Positions 42,620 through 51,518 of a stretch of 64,000 nucleotides of DNA are shown in pieces; position 1 is the stretch's first letter; each line of letters begins with the position of its first letter. The notes under the pieces are model-generated. The model was not told where the DNA came from and did not search any database. It saw only the letters and a list, made by a program, of their open reading frames with translations. Source of the DNA: Acrasis kona (lineage: Eukaryota; Heterolobosea; Eutetramitea; Acrasida; Acrasidae); the NCBI GenBank assembly GCA_026419775.2, contig JAOPGA020001708.1:1-64000 (forward strand), in the 5' to 3' direction. A program made the position numbers and the translations under genes.

Positions 42620-43273
42620 TCATACAGACAAAGCGGTCCAGATTCCAACCATTCCTCCTGCGGTAGATAATACAGCACGTACCAAGTTATGTTTTTGGAA
42701 AAGGTCAAGAGATTGATTCACTTCTTTATCTTCCGCCTCTGTTGTGTCTTCAATGGTTTTCTCCTGTGGTCCGCTCAAGTCAGTAAATTGATTTAAAGCA
42801 CCTTTGCCAGAGATTGATTCATAGGCACTAACTTTTTCTCTTTTTGAACCGCGATGACGGGCACTGTCTGCACTTCTCGTGCCTCCTTTTTCTTCGTTCA
42901 TTTTGATGAGTTTGAAGTTGTTGGAAAGCATCACAAGCATTGTGAATGGCACAATAGCGAAGTTAAGGAGCGACGATAAAAGGTACCCATTAAACTTGAT
43001 TCCGTTGTCTGCAAAATTTAAAAGTTGCAATGGTCCTTTACCTTGTGGCGCGCTTAAATATGCTAAATATGCAAAACCAGAGGTTGCAACCGCTGCAAGC
43101 GTTGGCAATACGTGTGATCCTCTGCTGAAGAGCCATCTGATGGATGGTAGTGATCGCGAGGCTTTCTGGGCTTTGAGGATTGGGATATCGAAGAAACAGA
43201 AGCAATAATTGAATCCGGCTGCAATAAGCGAGGCTGAGATGCTGACTGTGTTGATAAAGTTTGGACTGTTCAT
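42620..43273 (-). CDS. DUF1772-like membrane protein
   Basis: Single-exon, 217 residues. Hydrophobic segments: VSISASLIAAGFNYCFCFFD, LAAVATSGFAYLAYLSA, YLLSSLLNFAIVPFTMLVML and a C-terminal VRAVLSTAGGMVGIWTALSV. The N-terminal pattern of a small-residue-rich helix, then aromatic FNYCFCF and a later SRGSHVLPTLA motif, fits DUF1772/anthrone-oxygenase-like proteins. A charged soluble loop of about 70 residues separates the last span. Function unknown in this context; the call is moderate. Confidence 0.6.
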   Translation of the reverse strand: MNSPNFINTVSISASLIAAGFNYCFCFFDIPILKAQKASRSLPSIRWLFSRGSHVLPTLAAVATSGFAYLAYLSAPQGKGPLQLLNFADNGIKFNGYLLSSLLNFAIVPFTMLVMLSNNFKLIKMNEEKGGTRSADSARHRGSKREKVSAYESISGKGALNQFTDLSGPQEKTIEDTTEAEDKEVNQSLDLFQKHNLVRAVLSTAGGMVGIWTALSV

Positions 43274-43910
43274 TGTTTGATATTTAAATTAATAAAATGA
43301 ATCTCTTCACCTGAGCTTAAAAACCACTTGTCGCATCGGCTTTTCCGACTCCGATTGTTATAAATACCTTGGTATCTATGAGAAAGGTATTTATGAGATT
43401 GTAATCACCTCTTTCGATCTCAAATTTATCTTCAAAAGAGTGGTTTGGGCTACATCAGCAATATTTTATTTAATTGAACTTAGCCAAGCATACTACTAGT
43501 GTTCATCGACAGAATGAGTTTAATAATAGTTATTTGTCTACATGAAATATTCAAATGATAAATCAGCTTCTTGGCTCCATATTGACTTCATTCTCAAATG
43601 AGGTTTTATATTAGCGAAACACTTAATCGCTCCCGTGAAAATTTTGTTCAAAATATTCGACTTCACTGACTTCATGCTTTAATCAAATGTTACAGATTAG
43701 TTAGTATTCAGTCCTAATTAACTATGTACACTTTGTTAATAATGAACGAGTGAAATAGTTTCCAAATATTCAAGATAGAAGTTCCTTGCTCTTGTTCATT
43801 CATGAATGTTCACTTTTTTAATCTAGTCTTTCTAAGACTCTTTTTTTCGCCATCATGCGAATAGAATTTGACCAAAATATGGTGCCTATCGACTTATAAA
43901 ATGCTCCTTG
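43274..43910. other. Intergenic between divergent genes
   Basis: About 640 bases, with an imperfect inverted repeat near 43365-43400 (ACCTTGGTATC...GAAAGGTAT) and otherwise nothing I can assign. Confidence 0.4.
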
Positions 43911-44597
43911 ATGATATCGAAATGGTGTATTATTGGGTCAACCAACATGCAAAATTTGGGACAGACATTTAGAATACCATACAATCGTGAGCTCAAGTGC
44001 TTTGATAGACACGCTACAAATGTTGTGGACCTCGAGGAAAGAACTCCTAAGAATGAATTTATTAATATGATCGAAGACTGTACAATTATACATAATCAAT
44101 CAAAGAAGAGGTTTATTGGACTAAAAATTACTTTCGTCTTATCACTATGCACTGGTATATCCCTGCTCGCCATTTTCCTCGTGTTGATTGTTGGTCCTGG
44201 TAGAGCTTACCACACGAAGGCTTTTAGCGCTGTGTCCACAATAACAATTGTTTTTGGTAGTGTATTGATAGTGGTTGCTCTATTGGCACCCATCATCGCA
44301 AAGTTTGTAAGAATAAGTTTCAAGCGGAAATTGGCACAGTTTATAGAGGACCAAAATGTTATTCTAGATAGAAGTTCAGTAGAAATGTCACTCTTCTACG
44401 AAATTATCAAATTAGAGGGTTGGTGGTACAAGAGGTGGGTTCATATTTGGGACTGGAGATCGCCGGCCGTGCATGTTAAGGTAAAAAGTATTTCTCCAAA
44501 CGCCAGACCGACAAACCTTCGTGAAAGTTTAGAAATAGAAATTTCGAATGCCAACAAGTCTCTTGACGATAAAGAAGTAAAATCACCACTTGTTTGA
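43911..44597 (+). CDS. Two-pass membrane protein, unknown
   Basis: Single-exon, about 228 residues. Two adjacent spans (ITFVLSLCTGISLLAIFLVL and TITIVFGSVLIVVALLAPII) separated by a short loop. An amphipathic, charged C-terminal domain follows (FYEIIKLEGWWYKRWVHIWD). No family recognised. The 3' end is convergent with mL52, 23 bases away. Confidence 0.6.
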   Translation: MISKWCIIGSTNMQNLGQTFRIPYNRELKCFDRHATNVVDLEERTPKNEFINMIEDCTIIHNQSKKRFIGLKITFVLSLCTGISLLAIFLVLIVGPGRAYHTKAFSAVSTITIVFGSVLIVVALLAPIIAKFVRISFKRKLAQFIEDQNVILDRSSVEMSLFYEIIKLEGWWYKRWVHIWDWRSPAVHVKVKSISPNARPTNLRESLEIEISNANKSLDDKEVKSPLV

Positions 44598-44620
44598 CAA
44601 TGTTAAATTACAATTTTATT

Positions 44621-45046
44621 TTAAAGTGGAACCTTCTTTTCTCTTATTAGTTTGGTGTGTGCATCTTCTTCGCTTCTTGATGCAGGGCGTCCCAATCTCT
44701 GACGTTCAAAGTAGAACCAAACATCTTTCACGCGATGTTTCTTTACGGATGGTTCTTGGTCCGCCCACTTTATCGCGTCTTGATCTGCTTGAATGGCTAA
44801 TCTAGTAACTCTTTCTACAAATCTTTCTCTTTTGCTGGTCCACTTTTCTTCCTTTTTTAGTTTTGGGGCTGCCTTACCATCTAAGAAAGTTACGTTCACA
44901 CAATGCAACATTAACAACGAACCTATGAATGACCAATCTGGGCTATCGTGCAAAACACCCATGCTGTTACCGCATCTGCCCTGTCCTCTGGCAACTAGTA
45001 CCTTATGGCCTCCTCTTTGAGCACTCTTCACCAATGTTGAAAACAT
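44621..45046 (-). CDS. MRPL52: Mitochondrial ribosomal protein mL52-like, two exons
   Basis: Minus-strand exons 44923-45046 and 44621-44880 with a 42-nt, stop-free intron; 127 residues. Splicing joins DSPDWSFI to DGKAAPKLKKEEKWTSKRER. That matches the mL52 core, in which a Pro-Asp-Trp-Ser segment is followed by a D-G-x-P-A-P stretch and then a basic helix ending in E-R-x-x-R-V. Reading through the intron would insert 14 residues exactly between these motifs. mL52 is a large-subunit mitoribosome protein. Assignment is by this short motif, so it is probable, not certain. Confidence 0.65.
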   Translation of the reverse strand: MFSTLVKSAQRGGHKVLVARGQGRCGNSMGVLHDSPDWSFIGSLLMLHCVNVTFLDGKAAPKLKKEEKWTSKRERFVERVTRLAIQADQDAIKWADQEPSVKKHRVKDVWFYFERQRLGRPASRSEEDAHTKLIREKKVPL

Positions 45047-45097
45047 TTCAGAATATTACAATTTGTTCGAGTTGACGAATCACAATATTTTGAAAAA

Positions 45098-45682
45098 ATG
45101 GGAGGACACGGTGCTGTTGCCAAAATATGTAGCCCTCAATTGCAGAAGGCGGTCAACAAAGAATTGTTCAAATTATACTACAAGAACGCGATAGACGTTC
45201 GCCCAGAGAATGAGAAAAAGAGGTTCATTGAACATTTCGCCGACTGGCCCGTTGATAACGTTGCCAAACCTGGTCAGGTTATTGATGAGAAATTCATCAA
45301 GGAGAAATACTTCTTGTCTACTTTTGACAGACCAAAGAATGCAGCCTGGTTCACAGACTTGGTTTCATTCCCATTGAAATACGAGGACTACAGAAACCAA
45401 AAGCTTATTGAGCACAATGAGTTCCAACGCCAAATGTTCTATTGGCAAACCCAAGACAAGTTCGCCTTCGAAGAGTACGACGAGGACGTCACAAACTCAA
45501 AATACTTATTCTTCTACGCTGTTGTCGGTTTCGTCTTATTCTTGCCACTTCCCTTCGTATTCAACGGAAAGAACTGGATTTATGACAAATACTTGAAGGA
45601 CACAATTCTTGGACCAAAGAAGAAAGAGGCCTGGGAGAACATGGTAAAGGACGAGAATGGAGAGTGGGTCTTGAAGAAGTAA
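45098..45682 (+). CDS. Hypothetical single-pass protein, highly expressed codon style
   Basis: Single-exon, 194 residues, unknown family. One membrane span near residue 138 (YLFFYAVVGFVLFLPLPFVF) flanked by long charged regions; the C-terminus is lysine-rich. The codon choice (many AAC, GAG, AAG, TTC) is richer in C/G third positions than neighbours, as in the adjacent adenylate kinase, suggesting high expression. Could be a mitochondrial inner-membrane complex accessory subunit, but nothing proves it. Divergent from mL52. Confidence 0.6.
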   Translation: MGGHGAVAKICSPQLQKAVNKELFKLYYKNAIDVRPENEKKRFIEHFADWPVDNVAKPGQVIDEKFIKEKYFLSTFDRPKNAAWFTDLVSFPLKYEDYRNQKLIEHNEFQRQMFYWQTQDKFAFEEYDEDVTNSKYLFFYAVVGFVLFLPLPFVFNGKNWIYDKYLKDTILGPKKKEAWENMVKDENGEWVLKK

Positions 45683-45799
45683 GCTGTGTAAAAAATACAA
45701 TAATTTCGGGCATAATTTCACTGTTGTGTGTTCTTCTATCGCACGTTACACTACACGGAAAAAATTAAACTTCCGTCAACCAAAACAAAATATAGAAAA

Positions 45800-46492
45800 A
45801 TGGGACGCAATTTTATCTTCTTTGGACCTCCAGGTAGCGGCAAGGGTACACAAGCCTCAACATTCTCAAAAGAGTACGGGCTATGCCATCTTTCCACTGG
45901 AGACGCACTACGCGAGGCTATTCGCAACGGATCAGAGATGGGCAAGAAGGCAGAAGAGAAGATGAAGTCTGGTGGATTAGTATCAGACGACATAGTCACT
46001 GGAATCATCAGAGAAAACTTGGTGACTCCTGCATGCAAGAATGGTTTCATTCTTGATGGTTTCCCCCGTACTTTGCCACAAGCTGATTCTGTAAGAAAAA
46101 ATTCATTCTTCATTGATCTAACACCCATCTAGTTGGACACCATGTTGAAGAAGAACAACAAGTCCTTGGAGCATGTGATCGTACTTGGAGTTGAGGACGA
46201 CGTTGTCGTTAAGCGCATCAGTGGTAGGTTAAGCCATCCAGCAAGCGGTCGCATCTACAACAAATACTTTAGACCACCAAAGGTTGAAGGAAAGGATGAT
46301 GTCACCGGAGAGCCATTGACACAACGTGATGATGACAATGAGACAGCCATCAAAACCCGTCTTGATGCCTACCACAAGTATGCAGACTCTCTAATAAAAT
46401 ACTACGACGGAAAGGGATTAGTTAGGAAAGTCAATGCACAACAACCCATTAACACTGTGTACAATCAAGTTAAGAAATACTTTGATAACTAA
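45800..46492 (+). CDS. Adenylate kinase, AK2 type, two exons
   Basis: Exons 45800-46090 and 46133-46492 with a 42-nt intron; 216 residues. P-loop GPPGSGKGTQ, AMP-binding STGDALREAI, DGFPRT block and a full-length LID (GRLSHPASGRIYNKYFRPPK) mark a long-form adenylate kinase like AK2 of the mitochondrial intermembrane space. The LID has His and Lys instead of a zinc-binding Cys set. It converts 2 ADP to ATP and AMP. The stop lies 7 bases from the stop of the AK7 gene on the other strand. Confidence 0.92.
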
Positions 46493-46499
46493 AAATAAA

Positions 46500-48917
46500 C
46501 TATTCATTGCTTGAATTTGCTGGGTTATTTTTAAACAACCATTCCGCCAAGTAGTCAACAGGATCTTCTGGCCTCAGCTGACAAACTTCAATAAGACCTT
46601 TTGTGAGTGTTGGAATGACTTGTTCCATGAGATAGTTTCTGAGTGGTGCCGACTTGACTTCTAACATTTCTCTTTCTTGACGAAGAATCTCTTGAAGCCT
46701 CTCACCATCAAGTCTGGTTATTTCTTCTCTTTCCTCCCTCTCCAGTTGTTCCAATTGAAGTCTTTTTGATTCTTGAGATTTCAACTCTTCCTCTTCTTCT
46801 TGTTTCCTCCTCTCCTCTTCCATCTTGATAAACTCTAATTCTTCCTTCGTTGGCCCATAATTGTGAGGTTCTCCTATAAAGTCGGATACATTCTTTAAGG
46901 TATTCTCAACGCTAGATTCTTGGACTTCTCTGGATATACATTGCACACCTTGTTCAGTGGGTATGGTTTCTATCCATGAAACCAACTCTTCGCCGTTCTT
47001 TTCCCATAGGGCCAATCGCCTTTTAAGACCTTCTTCATTATCATGAGAGTTTTCATTATTTTTATTATTAGACATCAACCTCTGCTCAAGTACATCATTG
47101 TTTACAACAAATCGAAGCATAAAGTTAGGTAAGAAGGTAGGGTCAGCTTTTTGATCAGGATTGTCTTCCTCTGGCTCAGCTTCCTTCTCTTCCTCTTGCT
47201 CGGGTTCAGCTTCTTCTTCCTCTTCTTCAGGTTCTTCCTCTTCGTCTAATTTAACCATTAACAACTTTGCTTGAGCAACAGTTTTTGGATAGCCATCAAG
47301 AATCCAACCTTGGTTTTTACAGACATTTTGATTTAGCTTCCATTTATAAATTTTAGTGAGGGCTTTGTCATTTAATCTGCCCTGTGCATCTTTCATCTTT
47401 TCTACACGATTGATGAATTTTAACTTCTTGTTAATAATGGCACTTGGAGATTCTTCGTCTCCTTCCTCCTCCTCTTCTTCCTCCTTTTCTTCTTCTTCAG
47501 CGCCACCTTCTTCTTCGTCTTGTTCTTGGTCTTCCTCATCTTGACCATCTTCTGCGCTAGTTTCTGAAGCCTGCTTTTCCTTCTTCTTTTCATTTTCTAG
47601 TTTCAACTTTTCTTTCCTCTCTCTCTTCTCTCTTTCAATGTTATCTAGCTCATCTGTTAACCTTGCCTTATCAGCGAAAAACTCTTTGATTACATTCTCA
47701 ACCTTGATGTGATTAATTTTGTATTGTTTACTCAACCGAGAGGAAAGTTGAGTTTTGCCGGAGGCTGGAGGTCCAAGTACGCAAAGTTTCAAAGGACTCA
47801 AATTCCTAACCTTTTCGTATTCTTCTCTGACCTCCTTAATTTTCTCGACTATTCCTTCTCTGGAATGCCATTCAAGGTCAGTTAAATTATCAGTCAAACC
47901 AATCTGCATTTTTAGGTCCACCATGAATTGATCAGCATTTTCATGTAGTAGACACTCGCTTTGATTCAAATGATGTACCTTATCCGTTCCAAGGAATTCA
48001 TTACTCAAGGCGACAACAATGTCCTTTAGTGTGACTTGAGATTCGTCGACTCCAAATATGTATTGACCTGCACCAGCTGTTTCGCCCTCTTCTTCTGTGG
48101 CAGGTGGCTCGTCGATTATTTTTGCGACAATGTTTGATAAATCTTTAACGTGTATCATTGGTACGTAATTTCCTCCATCTAAGAACACTGGAAGACTTTT
48201 ACTGTTACCCATCCAACCAAGCTTGAAATAAGCATGGAGAAGATCCTCTCCCTCTCCGTACATGATTCCAGAGAAGAGAATGTATGTTTTTAAAGTCTTT
48301 GAAGTTGCTTTACGAACGCGTTTTTCAATTTCCAGGAATTGTTTGTATTTTGGGTGAGGTTTTCTTGTAATGCTTTGATCTTCAGTGAATGCATCATATT
48401 CTTTCCTCTTTGGAAACCCTTTTTGTTCTACTTTAGTCTCTTCCTCTTCCTCCTCTTGCTCCTCTCCTTCGTCTGTATAGTGCTTACGAGTATTAGTCCA
48501 ACTCATAATGTTAGAAACAAGGATGAAAGTCTTTTCGTCGAGGAAATTAGCTGCTTCCAGCACTATAAAGTTGAGATTTTTGTCTTGTTTTTTCAATTTA
48601 ACCTTTTACTGCAAATTTCGCGTCTTCTATCGAGTCTGTTAGGCGATAAACGATCACATCACAAGCAATTAATGCCTGCTTTACGGATGGTAGGTCAGTC
48701 TAAGTTGAAATTGAGTTATGCGCTATGTAATCTACCTACTGAGACAACGTTCTTTAGTAACTGTCTACTTTCGTCTTGGCCGTGGTAAGTACCATAAATC
48801 TAGAGTAATTCAGTTAAAGAGCAACAAAAACTATAGCCATACTTCATGCTCTTCGTTCAAACGCTTACATAAAACAGATTCAAAGTATCCATCAGCGTTG
48901 TGTATGTAAACCTTCAT
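46500..48917 (-). CDS. AK7: Adenylate kinase 7-like protein, four exons
   Basis: Minus-strand exons 48843-48917, 48740-48799, 48603-48699 and 46500-48562, introns 43, 40 and 40 nt; 764 residues. The first three exons are only 25, 20 and about 32 codons. They start MKVYIHNADGYFE and lead into a Rossmann/SDR-like part (LFSGIMYGEGEDLLHAYFKLG). Then come an adenylate kinase domain (LGPPASGKTQL), acidic low-complexity blocks and a C-terminal Dpy-30 motif (LRNYLMEQVIPTLTKGLIEV). This matches AK7, an axonemal kinase. Convergent with AK2, stops 7 bases apart. Long acidic inserts (EEEEEAEPEQEEE) exceed the animal form. Confidence 0.88.
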
Positions 48918-49077
48918 TTTTTTACAATTTTGGCGGTTTTGTTACTGAGAACTTTGATCATAACCAACAATGCAAGCAATATAAGAAGACTTCTTTTGGA
49001 CAATGATAATCAATTCACTGGATTATTACGAATCATGGAAATACAAGTTTTAATGTGAAAACGACAATAATTTATTA

Positions 49078-50115
49078 TTATAATTTAGGTTCCACCTTCA
49101 AATCATAAACCTCACACATTGCTTCGTGCAATTTGTCTATAATTGATGTTGGCGCGGCAATCATTGCGTCAACATTTCTGGTGTTGGTTCCCTCATACTT
49201 TATCCTCTTCTTTTTGTAGTTTAAAAGTACTGCTCCTGCTTCTGCTAAAATGACTTCCGGTCCGCAGGTGTCCCAGTAACTTGTTTTACCTGATGCTTGA
49301 ACGTACATGTCTGCTCTTCCGGAAGCAATGTAAGCAGCCTAACATGAATATTAAAAAGTAAAATGATTTGACTCACTTTGATGCCAAAGCTACCAATTTG
49401 TATTTGTTTATTTGCATTAATTTTTTTCATGAGGAGTTCAACTCTACTATCGTAGTGTGAACGTGATGCCAGGTTAATTACTTTGGATGGATCAGTAATG
49501 TTGTTGGCACAAAGTGGCTCGGCTACTCTTTGTTCAGGCTCGGTTGATATTTGTGACTTCATCATGTATGAACCATGGCCATGTACTGCGAAAAACATTT
49601 CGTCTGAACTTGGAATGTAAACAACACCAAGATGTGCCTCTCCATCTAGAGCCAAACCAATCATCACGCTCCATTGTCCGTTATTTTGTATAAATTCCTA
49701 CAATGATTAATGTGCTCACACAGGCAATGTATAATACCTTTGTTCCATCAATCGGATCCACAAAAAAAACCATGCCCTTGGACACATCCTCCAGCGTAGA
49801 AAGGTCAGATTCCTCGCCAACTACCCTTGCATCGGTAAATTGTTTTGAAAGATGATTAACAATTATTTCATTTAGTTGTTTATCTACTTCCGTCACAGGT
49901 GATGTGTCTTCTTTTTTTGTAACTTTGATTCCATTATCATGTATTGATCTCTTTATGCAAAATTCTTGTGCAACTGAACCTGCTTTATAAGCAATATCAA
50001 TTGATTCATAAAGATGCTTGGTAAGGGTTCCAAATGTCCTCTTGTATATTTGCATTGTCAAGAATCTTACAACAAATATTTTACAACAGCTCATTAATGC
50101 CTTGAATACCATCAT
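49078..50115 (-). CDS. 3'(2'),5'-bisphosphate nucleotidase (BPNT1-like), three exons
   Basis: Minus-strand exons 49738-50115, 49377-49697 and 49078-49338, introns 40 and 38 nt; about 319 residues. Inositol-monophosphatase-fold motifs: VVGEES, FVDPIDGTKEF and SYWDTCGPEVILAEAGA. The W-D-T-C-x-P-E-V-I-L wording favours BPNT1 over inositol monophosphatase. The enzyme removes the 3'-phosphate from PAP and is lithium-sensitive in other organisms. The start is uncertain: the first 20 residues (KALMSCCKIFVVRFLTMQIYK) are hydrophobic and basic and could be a targeting sequence. Confidence 0.85.
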
Positions 50116-50265
50116 TCCGACTATAACATACGCTGCAGATTGTTTCAGCCGGAATTACACACAACTCCAGCAGTAAGACAGTTTTAAGACAGTTTAATGG
50201 TACGGTTTAGGTGGATATCTTGGATTAAAATACCAAGTTCAAGCATAAAAACAATATAGATAAAG

Positions 50266-50472
50266 ATGGATTTTATTGATCCACAAGATCAAGGTTTAGG
50301 GCGAAAGAAACGACCAGGATCTTCAAGTCTAGACGTCATGATACGAATGCTCTATACCATCCTAAACTTGAGTTTTCGGACTGAGCCTAAGCTTTTTAAG
50401 GCGTGTTTGGCAAGTGGGTACATATCATTCCTCTTCACATTTAATATTGAATTAGGGTCTTGGCATAGTTAG
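50266..50472 (+). CDS. Possible 68-residue small protein
   Basis: An intact small frame between divergent neighbours in an otherwise empty 435-base gap. Basic N-terminus (DPQDQGLGRKKRPGSS) and a moderately hydrophobic C-terminal stretch (ACLASGYISFLFTFNIE), the layout of a tiny tail-anchored membrane protein. An AT-rich TATA-like sequence precedes it and an AATAAAG follows. Not recognised. Confidence 0.35.
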   Translation: MDFIDPQDQGLGRKKRPGSSSLDVMIRMLYTILNLSFRTEPKLFKACLASGYISFLFTFNIELGSWHS

Positions 50473-50550
50473 AGGGGTTGTTGAAGACAGTAATAAAGGG
50501 ATGACAGACTGTTAGAAAAACCTCCATCTTTATAAACGTTCTTTTTATTT

Positions 50551-51327
50551 TTATTCGCGCTTAACGGTAGACCTTCTTCCAGCAGCAACGGAGATTAGCT
50601 CGCTCAAGCTCAATTGTTCGTTGCATGAGAGCGCAACCAACATTTGTCCAATCCAATAGATTGCGCAGTTAATGATATCGAGTGGCTTGTTGCCAATGAA
50701 AACAAACTTTTGTAGAGCCAACATGGTATCGCACAACAAGAATCCAACCATTCCCATCAATCCAATGAGTTGCATAGTAGTGTTTGCAGTTCCGCTTCCA
50801 ATTCTGGCACATGCTCTCCAAGCAGAGGTCATCTCCAAAACAATGTACAAGAGTAGGCCGAACTTGGTGTTACCTGGAACGTATGGCTTGATGGTAAACC
50901 ACCATGCAGCAGCGTAGACGGCGAAGGGGAGTGCTCTATCAAAGTGCCATGGTACTCTTTGGGCTGGTTCTCCTGGTTTGGTTGGTGAAGTGAACGTGAA
51001 TGCATAAATGTAAATGCTTTGAATCACGCAGAAAGTCAACAGGGCAACAGCGAATAGCTTGTTATCAATCTCCTCGTTAATTCTCAAATTGATGACCACA
51101 TCCACAATCGATGCCATGAACAATCCAAGACTAATCAAGTTTGTGAACCTGTTGGATGTTTGACCAGGTTGCTTCAACCATATGCGAGCCAAGAAGGCAA
51201 ACACAAAGCATGGGAAGAAGGTGCTATAAATCATCATGTTGTATGACCCACCAATGCGACCGATGATATTGAAGCACATTGCCAATATGGCAGTGGAAAA
51301 CAAACCCAGGGTGTCGATGATGGCCAT
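50551..51327 (-). CDS. YhhN/TMEM86-family lysoplasmalogenase-like protein
   Basis: Single-exon, 258 residues, about eight membrane spans. The family core appears as LMGMVGFLLCDTMLALQKF with the acidic residue, followed by CAIYWIGQMLVALSC. TMEM86 proteins hydrolyse the vinyl-ether bond of lysoplasmalogens. C-terminal basic tail (AGRRSTVKRE). The catalytic Asp of the family is consistent with CDT. Starts with MAIIDTLGLF, upstream AT-rich region. Confidence 0.75.
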   Translation of the reverse strand: MAIIDTLGLFSTAILAMCFNIIGRIGGSYNMMIYSTFFPCFVFAFLARIWLKQPGQTSNRFTNLISLGLFMASIVDVVINLRINEEIDNKLFAVALLTFCVIQSIYIYAFTFTSPTKPGEPAQRVPWHFDRALPFAVYAAAWWFTIKPYVPGNTKFGLLLYIVLEMTSAWRACARIGSGTANTTMQLIGLMGMVGFLLCDTMLALQKFVFIGNKPLDIINCAIYWIGQMLVALSCNEQLSLSELISVAAGRRSTVKRE

Positions 51328-51518
51328 GTTAATTGATAGCTTCCGTTATTTTAATTTCTCACCTACAGTTGTCCTTTTTCTATTGGAGATTCGACAAGAC
51401 ATCAGAGATCATTCTCATATTTCAGCCAATAACAATCAAGAGGCGTCGATTGAATTTCAGGTCATCAACATTTACAATAACGGTTTTGTATACATTAAAA
51501 AATCAAAAAAAAAAATAT

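Noticed and set aside
47356-47544. Serine-rich plus-strand frame inside AK7
   Set aside because: It is the antisense shadow of the Glu-rich blocks of AK7.
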